Both the position numbers and the translations under genes were made by a program. Under the pieces are notes generated by a model that was given only the letters and a program-made list of their open reading frames with translations, ran no database searches and was not told where the DNA came from. Positions 57,011 through 64,000 of a DNA stretch of 64,000 bases are shown here, one piece after another. Source of the DNA: Streptococcus sp. 2342 (GTDB lineage Bacteria > Bacillota > Bacilli > Lactobacillales > Streptococcaceae); assembly GCF_013276795.1 (NCBI RefSeq), contig NZ_VMLR01000003.1, forward strand, positions 124,001 through 188,000, read 5' to 3'. Numbering within the stretch: position 1 is the first letter of the stretch; the number at the start of each line of letters is the position of its first letter.

Positions 57011-57045
57011 GGGAGGTGGGAGAGAAAATTCCACCTCTTGCTTTT
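57011..57045 (+). terminator. Partial terminator between metQ and the M20 gene
   Basis: GAGGTGG and CCACCTC form a 7-bp stem followed by TTGCTTTTG. It probably reduces read-through so that MetQ is made in excess. Confidence 0.55.
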
Positions 57046-57097
57046 GTATAGAGCATGGATTGTCAGGAAGAGTAGTTCATAGAAAGGTAGAGAGAAT

Positions 57098-58471
57098 ATG
57101 GTTTTTCCTAGCGAACAAGAACAGATTGAAAAATTTGAAAAGGATCATGTAGCCCAGCATTATTTTGAGGTTTTGCGTACTTTGATTTCTAAGAAATCAG
57201 TCTTTGCCCAGCAGGTTGGACTTAAGGAAGTCGCAAATTATCTGGGTGAGATTTTCAAGCGTGTGGGGGCTGAAGTGGAGATTGATGAGACTTACATGGC
57301 GCCTTTTGTCATGGCGCATTTCAAGAGTTCGCGTCCAGATGCCAAGACCCTAATTTTCTATAACCACTATGACACTGTGCCAGCGGACGGAGATCAGGTC
57401 TGGACAGAGGATCCTTTTACGCTTTCGGTGCGCAATGGCTTTATGTATGGGCGTGGGGTTGATGACGACAAGGGTCATATCACAGCTCGCTTGAGTGCTT
57501 TGAGAAAATACATGCAGCACCATGATGATTTGCCTGTCAACATTAGTTTTATCATGGAGGGAGCAGAGGAATCGGCTTCGACAGACCTGGATAAGTATTT
57601 GGAAAAACATGCGGATAAACTCCGTGGAGCGGATTTGTTGGTCTGGGAACAAGGGACAAAAAATGCCTTGGAACAGCTAGAAATTTCTGGTGGAAATAAG
57701 GGGATTGTGACCTTTGATGCCAAGGTAAAAAGTGCTGATGTGGATATCCATTCGAGTTATGGTGGGGTTGTGGAATCAGCTCCTTGGTACCTCCTTCAAG
57801 CCCTACAGTCTCTTCGTGCCACAGATGGCCGTATCTTGGTTGAAGGTTTGTACGAAGAAGTTCAAGAACCAAATGAAAGAGAATTGGCCTTGGTGGATAC
57901 CTATGCCCAACGAAATCCAGGGGAAATCAGCCAGATTTATGGTTTGGAATTGCCTCTTTTACAAGAGGACCGCGGAGCCTTTCTAAAACGATTCTTTTTT
58001 GAGCCAGCCCTTAATATCGAAGGGATCCAGTCAGGTTATCAAGGGCAAGGAGTTAAAACGATTTTGCCAGCAGAAGCCAGTGCTAAGCTAGAGGTTCGTT
58101 TGGTTCCTGGCCTAGAACCGCATGATGTTCTGGAAAAAATTCGGAAACAGCTAGACAAAAATGGCTTTGATAAGGTAGAATTATACTATACCTTGGGAGA
58201 GATGAGCTATCGCAGCGATATGAGCGCGCCAGCCATTCTCAATGTAATCGAGTTGGCCAAGAAATTCTATCCACAGGGCGTTTCAGTCTTGCCGACGACA
58301 GCTGGGACAGGGCCAATGCATACGGTCTTTGATGCCCTAGAGGTGCCAATGGTGGCCTTCGGTCTAGGAAATGCTAATAGTCGAGACCACGGTGGAGATG
58401 AAAATGTGCGAATCGCCGATTACTACACCCATATTGAATTAGTAGAGGAGCTAATTAGAAGCTATGAGTAG
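57098..58471 (+). CDS. M20 family metallopeptidase
   Basis: The 457-residue product has the M20 zinc-site blocks [23 protein letters not shown] and MEGAEESAS, with a dimerisation domain (about 210-330). It resembles ArgE/DapE/CNDP-type dipeptidases. Being embedded between metQ and metN, it may release methionine from small peptides (inference). It overlaps metN by eight bases, so it is translated with the transporter. Confidence 0.93.
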   Translation: MVFPSEQEQIEKFEKDHVAQHYFEVLRTLISKKSVFAQQVGLKEVANYLGEIFKRVGAEVEIDETYMAPFVMAHFKSSRPDAKTLIFYNHYDTVPADGDQVWTEDPFTLSVRNGFMYGRGVDDDKGHITARLSALRKYMQHHDDLPVNISFIMEGAEESASTDLDKYLEKHADKLRGADLLVWEQGTKNALEQLEISGGNKGIVTFDAKVKSADVDIHSSYGGVVESAPWYLLQALQSLRATDGRILVEGLYEEVQEPNERELALVDTYAQRNPGEISQIYGLELPLLQEDRGAFLKRFFFEPALNIEGIQSGYQGQGVKTILPAEASAKLEVRLVPGLEPHDVLEKIRKQLDKNGFDKVELYYTLGEMSYRSDMSAPAILNVIELAKKFYPQGVSVLPTTAGTGPMHTVFDALEVPMVAFGLGNANSRDHGGDENVRIADYYTHIELVEELIRSYE

Positions 58472-59525
58472 AGATATTATCAAGTTAGATCAGATCGATG
58501 TGACTTTTCACCAAAAGAAGAGAACCATCACAGCGGTCAAGGATGTGACCATTCACATCCAAGAAGGGGATATCTACGGAATCGTTGGATATTCTGGAGC
58601 AGGGAAATCAACCCTTGTACGGGTGATTAACCTCTTGCAAAAACCATCTGCAGGGAAAATTACCATTGACGACGATGTGATTTTTGATGGCAAGGTGACC
58701 TTGACGGCAGAACAGTTGCGTCGTAAACGTCAAGATATCGGAATGATTTTCCAGCATTTTAACCTGATGAGCCAAAAGACAGCAGAGGAGAATGTAGCCT
58801 TTGCCCTTAAACATTCTGGACTCAGTAAGGAAGAAAAGAAGGCTAAAGTAGCCAAGTTGTTGGACTTGGTTGGCTTGGCAGATCGTGCTGAAAACTACCC
58901 TTCACAACTATCTGGAGGGCAAAAACAGCGTGTGGCCATTGCGCGTGCCTTGGCAAATGATCCAAAAATCTTGATTTCAGACGAGTCAACTTCTGCCCTT
59001 GACCCTAAGACAACCAAGCAGATTTTGGCCTTGTTGCAAGATTTGAACCAAAAATTAGGCTTAACTGTTGTCTTGATTACGCATGAAATGCAGATTGTCA
59101 AAGATATTGCCAATCGTGTGGCAGTTATGCAGGATGGGCATTTGATTGAAGAGGGTAGCGTCCTTGAAATCTTCTCAAATCCTAAACAAGCTTTGACTCA
59201 AGACTTTATCTCAACAGCTACAGGCATTGATGAAGCTATGGTCAAAATTGAGAAGCAAGAAATCGTGGAACACTTGTCTGAAAACAGTCTCTTGGTTCAA
59301 CTCAAGTACGCAGGTGCTTCAACAGACGAGCCACTTTTGAATGAATTGTACAAGCGTTACCAAGTAACGGCTAATATCCTCTATGGCAATATCGAAATTC
59401 TCGATGGTACTCCTGTTGGAGAATTGGTTGTGGTCTTGTCAGGTGAAAAAGCAGCGTTGGCAGGTGCCCAAGAAGCCATTCGTCAAGCAGGCGTACAGCT
59501 AAAAGTATTGAAGGGAGGACAGTAA
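58464..59525 (+). CDS. metN: Methionine ABC transporter ATPase MetN
   Basis: The 353-residue ATPase has Walker [10 protein letters not shown], signature LSGGQKQR and Walker [15 protein letters not shown]-terminal NIL domain (about 275-350) binds methionine for trans-inhibition in this family. Its stop is one base before the metI start. Confidence 0.96.
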   Translation: MSRDIIKLDQIDVTFHQKKRTITAVKDVTIHIQEGDIYGIVGYSGAGKSTLVRVINLLQKPSAGKITIDDDVIFDGKVTLTAEQLRRKRQDIGMIFQHFNLMSQKTAEENVAFALKHSGLSKEEKKAKVAKLLDLVGLADRAENYPSQLSGGQKQRVAIARALANDPKILISDESTSALDPKTTKQILALLQDLNQKLGLTVVLITHEMQIVKDIANRVAVMQDGHLIEEGSVLEIFSNPKQALTQDFISTATGIDEAMVKIEKQEIVEHLSENSLLVQLKYAGASTDEPLLNELYKRYQVTANILYGNIEILDGTPVGELVVVLSGEKAALAGAQEAIRQAGVQLKVLKGGQ

Positions 59526-59526
59526 G

Positions 59527-60219
59527 ATGGAATCATTGATTCAAACCTATTTACCAAATGTCTATAAAATGGGCTGGGCTGGTCAAGCAGGTTGGGGAAC
59601 AGCTATCTACCTAACCCTTTATATGACAGTTCTTTCCTTCATCATCGGAGGATTCTTGGGGCTAGTGGCAGGTCTTTTCCTTGTCTTAACAGCGCCAGGT
59701 GGTGTCTTGGAAAACAAGGTCGTCTTCTGGATTTTGGATAAGATTACCTCTATTTTCCGTGCGGTTCCTTTTATCATCCTCTTGGCAGTCTTGTCACCCT
59801 TCTCTCATCTAATCGTAGGAACAAGCATTGGTCCAAATGCGGCTATCGTACCGCTATCTTTTGCAGTCTTTGCCTTCTTTGCTCGTCAGGTGCAGGTTGT
59901 CTTGGCTGAGCTAGATGGCGGTGTCATTGAGGCAGCTCAAGCGAGCGGAGCGACTTTCTGGGACATCGTGGGTGTTTACCTATCAGAAGGTCTTCCAGAC
60001 TTAATTCGCGTGACAACTGTGACCTTGATTTCCCTTGTTGGGGAAACAGCCATGGCCGGAGCGGTTGGAGCTGGTGGTATCGGTAACGTAGCCATCGCTT
60101 ATGGATTTAACCGCTATAATCACGATGTAACTATCTTAGCAACCATCATTATCATTTTGATTATCTTTGCGATCCAATTCTTGGGAGATTTCTTAACTAA
60201 GAAATTGAGTCATAAATAA
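59527..60219 (+). CDS. metI: Methionine ABC transporter permease MetI
   Basis: The 230-residue permease has five membrane helices and the EAA-type loop GGVIEAAQASGATFWDIVGVYL. Its 3' third is repeated in broken form at 62663-62996, beyond the Rgg-MFS module. It is the last intact gene of the metQ cluster. Confidence 0.96.
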   Translation: MESLIQTYLPNVYKMGWAGQAGWGTAIYLTLYMTVLSFIIGGFLGLVAGLFLVLTAPGGVLENKVVFWILDKITSIFRAVPFIILLAVLSPFSHLIVGTSIGPNAAIVPLSFAVFAFFARQVQVVLAELDGGVIEAAQASGATFWDIVGVYLSEGLPDLIRVTTVTLISLVGETAMAGAVGAGGIGNVAIAYGFNRYNHDVTILATIIIILIIFAIQFLGDFLTKKLSHK

Positions 60220-60348
60220 AGAGAATTAGGCAATCTGTACATCATTCATAGGAGTTGTCGTTATAGTCAAGACTTAAAATTCTCTGTACTGGTTGCTATC
60301 AACCGTTACTTTTATGAGTTAGAGAGTTAAGAATTGTGGGGAGTCAAT

Positions 60349-61218
60349 ATGCAAAATCTGGGAGAAGTTTTTAAAGAATTGAGAAAGAGTCGGAATGTAT
60401 CTCTACAGGAGGCGACGGGAGGAGAGTTCACTTATTCCATGCTGAGCAAATTTGAGCGTGGAGAAGCAGATTTATCATCTATGAAATTGATTACTGCCTT
60501 AGATAACATCCACTCTGATTTGAATGAATTTATGTACTTGGTACGTGGTTTTTCTCAGAAAAAGGTTTTGGCTTTTCAAGAAAATCTCTGGGATTTATAT
60601 GACAGAGAAGGGATTGATTCTCTCCATTCCTTGTATGAAGAGACGACTCAAAAGTACAGATCAAGTGCTAAAAAAAGCTATCTCTTACAAATGATTCGTA
60701 TCAAAAGCCTTCTCGTGTTTTTTGATTCAGAAATAAGAGCAACGGATGAAGAACTGACTTTTCTCTATGACTATTTTTTTACTATTGATATCTGGGGAAA
60801 TTATGAATTGGAACTATTTTCAACGATTTCTACTTTGTTTCCTCTGCCTCTCTATTTTAAATATTCTAGGGAGATGTTACAAAAGACGGATTTATTAGGC
60901 TCTTTACCGAGTAACAAAGTTGGTATTGACACTATTTTGATTAATGGACTTTTTAAAGCGATAGAGGAAAAGGATAAATTAAAAGCAGACTATTTTACCT
61001 TTCAGATTGAAAAACGAGAATTGCCAGAATCTCAAGCCTATCTTAAAATCATTTATATGATTGCTAAAGGGTATTATGATACTATTTTTAATGTTAAAAA
61101 TAAGGGTCTTGAGAAAATCCAGAGAGGCATTACAATCTTACAAGATTTAGAGTATATAGATGGTGCAAGATATTATGAAAACTATTTTGAAAATCAGTTT
61201 TCAAATAAAGATTTGTAA
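60349..61218 (+). CDS. Rgg/MutR-family regulator, third copy, no visible SHP
   Basis: The 289-residue product has an N-terminal helix-turn-helix (about 6-60, VFKELRKSRNVSLQEATGGEFTYSMLSKFERG) and a helical sensor domain. ATG 60349 follows GGGGAG; a TTG at 60334 is in frame but lies upstream of that site. No short hydrophobic peptide gene was found on either side, so its ligand may come from elsewhere. It lies 130 bases before the terminator preceding the MFS gene. The coding region is clearly more AT-rich than metNI. Confidence 0.85.
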   Translation: MQNLGEVFKELRKSRNVSLQEATGGEFTYSMLSKFERGEADLSSMKLITALDNIHSDLNEFMYLVRGFSQKKVLAFQENLWDLYDREGIDSLHSLYEETTQKYRSSAKKSYLLQMIRIKSLLVFFDSEIRATDEELTFLYDYFFTIDIWGNYELELFSTISTLFPLPLYFKYSREMLQKTDLLGSLPSNKVGIDTILINGLFKAIEEKDKLKADYFTFQIEKRELPESQAYLKIIYMIAKGYYDTIFNVKNKGLEKIQRGITILQDLEYIDGARYYENYFENQFSNKDL

Positions 61219-61330
61219 TATATTCTCGTTACATCGACTGATGAAAAATAAATGGGCTTGTAGATGGAGTGATAAATAGTAGTATCTAGGAGCTAGAGTT
61301 TCTATTTTCAGAAAAAATATATTACAAAAA

Positions 61331-61353
61331 AGTGGGGAGTCCCGCTTTTTTTG
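61331..61353 (+). terminator. Terminator between Rgg and MFS genes
   Basis: AGTGGG pairs with CCCGCT (one G-U) around GAGT and is followed by seven T. Confidence 0.8.
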
Positions 61354-61403
61354 TTAGACTGGTTTCAATAGAATACTCTTTGAAATATGGAGAAAGGCCT
61401 GTT

Positions 61404-62648
61404 ATGAAACTATTCTTAAGCCATCATTTATTTAGAATACTGACCTTATCGAGATTTTTGAGCTCAAGTGGAGCTTATATTTATAATCTGGTATTTATTA
61501 TTTATGCTGCGAGTCTACCCTTTAAAAATATAGCTGTATTTATGGCGAATATGATTACGATTTTACCTTTCCTATTTACTTTTTATGTTGGGATTAAGGC
61601 TGATCATACTCGGAATAAAGCAGGGACAATTATCTGGGTTGGTTGTGTGCAAAGTCTACTATTTCTTTTGATTGCTAGTGTGATTCATAATCAGAACTTT
61701 GTAACGTTTGCTTTTATCTGTATGGTTAATATCTGTTCGGATATTTTATCAGATTATACAGCAGGCCTTCGTATGCCGATTATCCAGCATAATATTTCGG
61801 AAGATAAGCTCTATGAAGCTTATTCCTTTACTCAGTTTGTCTCCTATTTATCAAATCTAGGAGGTCAAGCCTTAGGAGTGTGGTTACTCACAACAAGCCA
61901 CCAAAATTTTTCTTTTGTTGCAATTGTAAATGCTGGCTTCTTTTTACTATCTTCTCTCATTTTGTTCAAAAATAGAAGAGAATTGACGCATTTGTCTGTA
62001 AGTGTAGAGGATAAGTCGATTAGTTTACTTCAACAAGTTAAGGTAATCTATGCGGACATGGATGATATCTTTAGGCAGAGAGAAAGTAAATCTTTGTTTA
62101 AAATGATCCTTGTCATTTTGGTAATGAATACTTTGGGAGGAGCTGTTGGAGGTATTTATCACTTTTACTTATTAGACCATACTATCTATCATCTCAGCTA
62201 TGCTCAGGCCCTATTTTTAATCGAATGTGTTAGCTTGGGAGGAGCTATTCTTGGTAGCCTAACTCCCCATGATTATTTTGGGAAATGGTCGTTTTCAAGT
62301 TTGCTATCGCTCAATGCAATTCTGTTTGTCTTACTTGCTACTGCTAATATTTTAGATTTTTCTCCTCTAGTAGGTGTTGTTTGCTTAGCCTTTGTCATGT
62401 ATTTGATGTCGAAATCAATGCCTAAATTAGATACTCTGTTATTGTCTAATTTGAGCGTGGATGTATTAGCTAGAAGTAATAATCTCTTGAGTATGATTTT
62501 TTCCCTAACATTACCCTTGGGGATGTCTGTATTTTCCTTCTTAGCTTTGCAAGATATCAGTCTTTGTTGGTGGGTGTTTTTGGTAGTGAGTGTGATAGGG
62601 TTGACTTTATCTCTAGAAAAAAGAAGTTTTTCAGGTAAAAAATTTTAA
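61404..62648 (+). CDS. MFS transporter linked to the Rgg regulator
   Basis: The 414-residue product has about 12 membrane helices, the early LSSSGAYIYNLVFIIYAASLP segment and a GIKADHTRNK loop between helices 2 and 3, as in MFS multidrug or metabolite exporters. GGAGAAAGG precedes ATG 61404. It is AT-rich like the Rgg gene, and both lie between metI and the broken metI copy, so they probably arrived together. The substrate is unknown; export of a peptide or drug is possible. Confidence 0.8.
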   Translation: MKLFLSHHLFRILTLSRFLSSSGAYIYNLVFIIYAASLPFKNIAVFMANMITILPFLFTFYVGIKADHTRNKAGTIIWVGCVQSLLFLLIASVIHNQNFVTFAFICMVNICSDILSDYTAGLRMPIIQHNISEDKLYEAYSFTQFVSYLSNLGGQALGVWLLTTSHQNFSFVAIVNAGFFLLSSLILFKNRRELTHLSVSVEDKSISLLQQVKVIYADMDDIFRQRESKSLFKMILVILVMNTLGGAVGGIYHFYLLDHTIYHLSYAQALFLIECVSLGGAILGSLTPHDYFGKWSFSSLLSLNAILFVLLATANILDFSPLVGVVCLAFVMYLMSKSMPKLDTLLLSNLSVDVLARSNNLLSMIFSLTLPLGMSVFSFLALQDISLCWWVFLVVSVIGLTLSLEKRSFSGKKF

Positions 62649-62662
62649 CCTAGGGGAAATCA

Positions 62663-62996
62663 GGCTTACTAGAAGGTCTTCCAGATTTGATCCGTGTGAC
62701 GACTGTGACCTTGATTTCACTTGTTGGTAAAACAGCCATGGCGGGGCAGTTGGAGCTGGCGGTGTTGGTAACGTAGCTATCGCTTATGGATTTATACTCT
62801 TCGAAAATCTCTTCAAACTACGTCAGCTTTGCCTTGCCGTAGGTATATGTAACTGACTTCGTCAGTCTTATCTCCAACCTCAAAACAGTGTTTTGAGCAA
62901 CCTGCGGCTAGCTTCCTAGTTTGCTCTTTGATTTTCATTGAGTATTACAATCCAATTCTTGGGAGATTTCTTGACTAAGTCTTGAGCCATAAATAA
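62663..62996 (+). pseudogene. Broken second copy of the metI 3' end, interrupted by a BOX
   Basis: Bases 62663-62792 align with the metI segment encoding LSEGLPDLIRVTTVTLISLV through IAYGF, with a one-base deletion near 62742 that shifts the frame. Bases 62947-62996 align with the metI end (IQFLGDFLTK to HK and stop). The roughly 60 bases of metI between these parts are missing and a 153-bp BOX stands in their place. No start or upstream metI sequence is present. Confidence 0.9.
62793..62945 (+). repeat. BOX element, boxA-boxB-boxC, inside the metI remnant
   Basis: The boxA end (TATACTCTTCGAAAATC) and boxC end (TTTGATTTTCATTGAGTAT) flank one boxB (CTGACTTCGTCAGTC and AAAACAGTGTTTTGAG). Confidence 0.94.
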
Positions 62997-63018
62997 AAAG
63001 AGCCGTGCGGCTCTTTTT
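62995..63018. terminator. Bidirectional terminator
   Basis: AAAAAGAGCC and GGCTCTTTTT form a perfect stem around GTGC with T-runs on both strands. It serves the metI remnant side and the minus-strand membrane protein gene. Confidence 0.92.
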
Positions 63019-63024
63019 TAGTAA

Positions 63025-63594
63025 TCAGATTTTCTGTGCAAATTTTTTACTCAAGGCTTGTCCAATCAAGGCACCAACTAGGGCTCCAATGACAATACTT
63101 GCGATAAATAGAAGGATGGTTCCAGGATTTGGCGCGACCATGATACGGTCGATATATTCTTGCGATTTTCCTCTTGCTAGAAGGGTTGCCATATAGGCTT
63201 TGGGCGCAATCCACATAAGCAAGATTGGTCCTGATGTACTAAAGGCAAAGAGAATGAAAGAAAGGAAGTTCTTTGTTTTGTCCTTGTATTTTCCTAAATG
63301 AGCTACTCCATCTGCTAGGAGACCACAGATAATTCCAGGAAGGAAGGCGCCGGCACCGTGTTTAGTTCCCAAGAAAAAGAGAGCAATAACAAGGCCGATA
63401 GTGGTAATGGCTCCAAAACGCGGAACTTTTGCGATTAGAATCATATAGACGCTACCGCCGACAAGGGCAGTAAAGGCAGGCGCATAAAACATGTTTCCAG
63501 TTTGGTCAAAGAGATTGCCCAAAAGGACACCAATCCCCATGCAGAGGAAGTAAAGAATTGCAAAAAGCAGTGTAGTTAAGATAGATTTTTTCAT
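63025..63594 (-). CDS. MptD/Trep_Strep-type membrane protein (possible ECF S component)
   Basis: The 189-residue product has five to six membrane helices and the pattern of the Trep_Strep family, thought to be substrate-binding (S) components of ECF vitamin or ion transporters. Features are FTALVGGSVYMILIAKVPRFG and LLADGVAHLGKYKDK. No ECF ATPase is nearby. The stop is just before the shared terminator. It matches SP_0153 by position. The substrate is unknown. Confidence 0.82.
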   Translation of the reverse strand: MKKSILTTLLFAILYFLCMGIGVLLGNLFDQTGNMFYAPAFTALVGGSVYMILIAKVPRFGAITTIGLVIALFFLGTKHGAGAFLPGIICGLLADGVAHLGKYKDKTKNFLSFILFAFSTSGPILLMWIAPKAYMATLLARGKSQEYIDRIMVAPNPGTILLFIASIVIGALVGALIGQALSKKFAQKI

Positions 63595-63671
63595 GAATTG
63601 TCTCCTGATAATTTTTTCACAATTCTCATTTTACCATGGTTTGGTGGGATTGTAAATGGATACTAGAAGTT

Positions 63672-63699
63672 TTTGAAAACGCTTGAAATATGATATAAT
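63672..63699 (+). promoter_or_regulatory. Promoter of the DUF624 gene with cre-like site
   Basis: TTGAAAACGCTTGAAA (about 63673-63688) matches 14 of 16 cre positions and lies over the -35 area of a TATAAT -10 (63694-63699). Confidence 0.5.
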
Positions 63700-63728
63700 A
63701 GTTTCATAGTTATTTTTAGGGGGATATC

Positions 63729-64000
63729 ATGGGTAGATTTTTAGACTTTGTCTTTAATCGTTTCTTTTTAGGGATGATTGCGACAGCCTTCTTTTGGCTA
63801 TTAACATTGGCAGGAGGGATTATCCTTGGTCTAGCGCCGGCTAGTGCCACCTTGATGAGCCTGTATGCAGAACATGGTTATAGCTTTCGGGAATACAGTT
63901 TGAAGGAGGCGTGGTCTCTTTATAAGCAAAATTTTGTCTCAAGCAACCTGATTTTCTATAGCTTTTTAGGTGTGGATTTAGTTTTGGTCTATGGCCTGTA
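63729..64000 (+). CDS. DUF624 (YesL-like) membrane protein, 3' end outside window
   Basis: The first 90 residues are visible: FNRFFLGMIATAFFWLLTLAGG, then APASATLMSLYAEHGYS, KEAWSLYKQNF and a second hydrophobic segment. This is the start of a DUF624/YesL-type protein, often linked to sugar-uptake operons and two-component systems. AGGGGGA precedes the ATG. The gene continues past base 64000. Confidence 0.88.
   Translation, partial: MGRFLDFVFNRFFLGMIATAFFWLLTLAGGIILGLAPASATLMSLYAEHGYSFREYSLKEAWSLYKQNFVSSNLIFYSFLGVDLVLVYGL

Noticed and set aside
61242..61280. A 12-residue ORF with two tryptophans near the third Rgg gene as a pheromone
   Set aside because: It has no ribosome site or hydrophobic core, and the tryptophans are not in W-x-W spacing.
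62663..62792. A functional second methionine permease gene
   Set aside because: It lacks two thirds of metI, has a frameshift and is cut by a BOX.

Overview
This window is chromosomal DNA from a streptococcus of the mitis-pneumoniae clade. The evidence is the pneumococcal-type BOX elements (six copies), the cibABC bacteriocin genes, an Rgg144/SHP144-type quorum-sensing pair, and gene orders that match, from memory, the S. pneumoniae stretches SP_2141-SP_2145, SP_0090-SP_0112 and SP_0118-SP_0154. It is not laid out like a typical pneumococcus. The N-glycan mannosidase genes lie directly beside the ngt transporter genes, there is no pspA between argH and mnmA, and a giant Rib-like repeat adhesin opens the window. 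S. mitis or a close relative is the likely source. No rRNA, tRNA, CRISPR array or intact insertion sequence was found.

Layout. 1-6.5 kb: 3' part of a giant LPXTG-anchored protein with about 25 visible tandem repeats. 6.8-19.5 kb: host N-glycan use, with GH92, GH125 and GH38 alpha-mannosidases, a ROK kinase, a GH20 hexosaminidase and the sugar ABC transporter ngtP1-ngtP2-ngtS behind a CcpA (cre) operator. 19.8-31.8 kb: trhO, a cre-controlled protein of unknown function, a membrane protein, a PadR/DUF1700/DUF4097 envelope-sensing cassette, an MFS transporter, a glycosyltransferase plus CapD-like pair, a HAD phosphatase and L-serine dehydratase. 32.0-38.6 kb: a LysM hydrolase, then an accessory peptide locus. 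That locus holds an Rgg regulator, a 28-residue peptide ending in a W-x-W motif, a secreted bacteriocin-like protein overlapping a two-helix immunity-like protein, a MITE-like element and a lactococcin-972-type exporter lacking its bacteriocin. 38.8-42.2 kb: abpA-argG-argH. 42.2-49.1 kb: a repeat-rich non-coding stretch, then mnmA, nudix-mnmG, rnjA-rpoY and a small membrane protein. 49.2-52.1 kb: cibABC and tsaB-rimI-tsaD. 52.2-54.95 kb: Rgg144/SHP module, a bacteriocin-immunity-like gene, a leftover tsaD tail and azlCD. 55.1-60.2 kb: gshT and metQ-M20-metN-metI with a perfect MET-box. 60.3-64 kb: a second Rgg+MFS module, a broken metI tail carrying a BOX, a Trep_Strep/ECF-type membrane protein and the start of a DUF624 gene.

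Two themes stand out. First, three Rgg-type peptide regulators sit in the window, and the peptide genes of two of them are unusually short ORFs, reported here at 33730-33816 and 53058-53135. Second, two of the Rgg modules are bracketed by a second, decayed copy of the 3' end of the housekeeping gene just upstream (tsaD, metI). This is what one expects if each module arrived by recombination that supplied a new gene end and stranded the old one. The best candidate for an undescribed system is the 32.7-34.7 kb locus: Rgg, W-x-W peptide, secreted toxin-like protein and overlapping immunity-like protein, with a 15-bp sequence repeated in the regulatory region.
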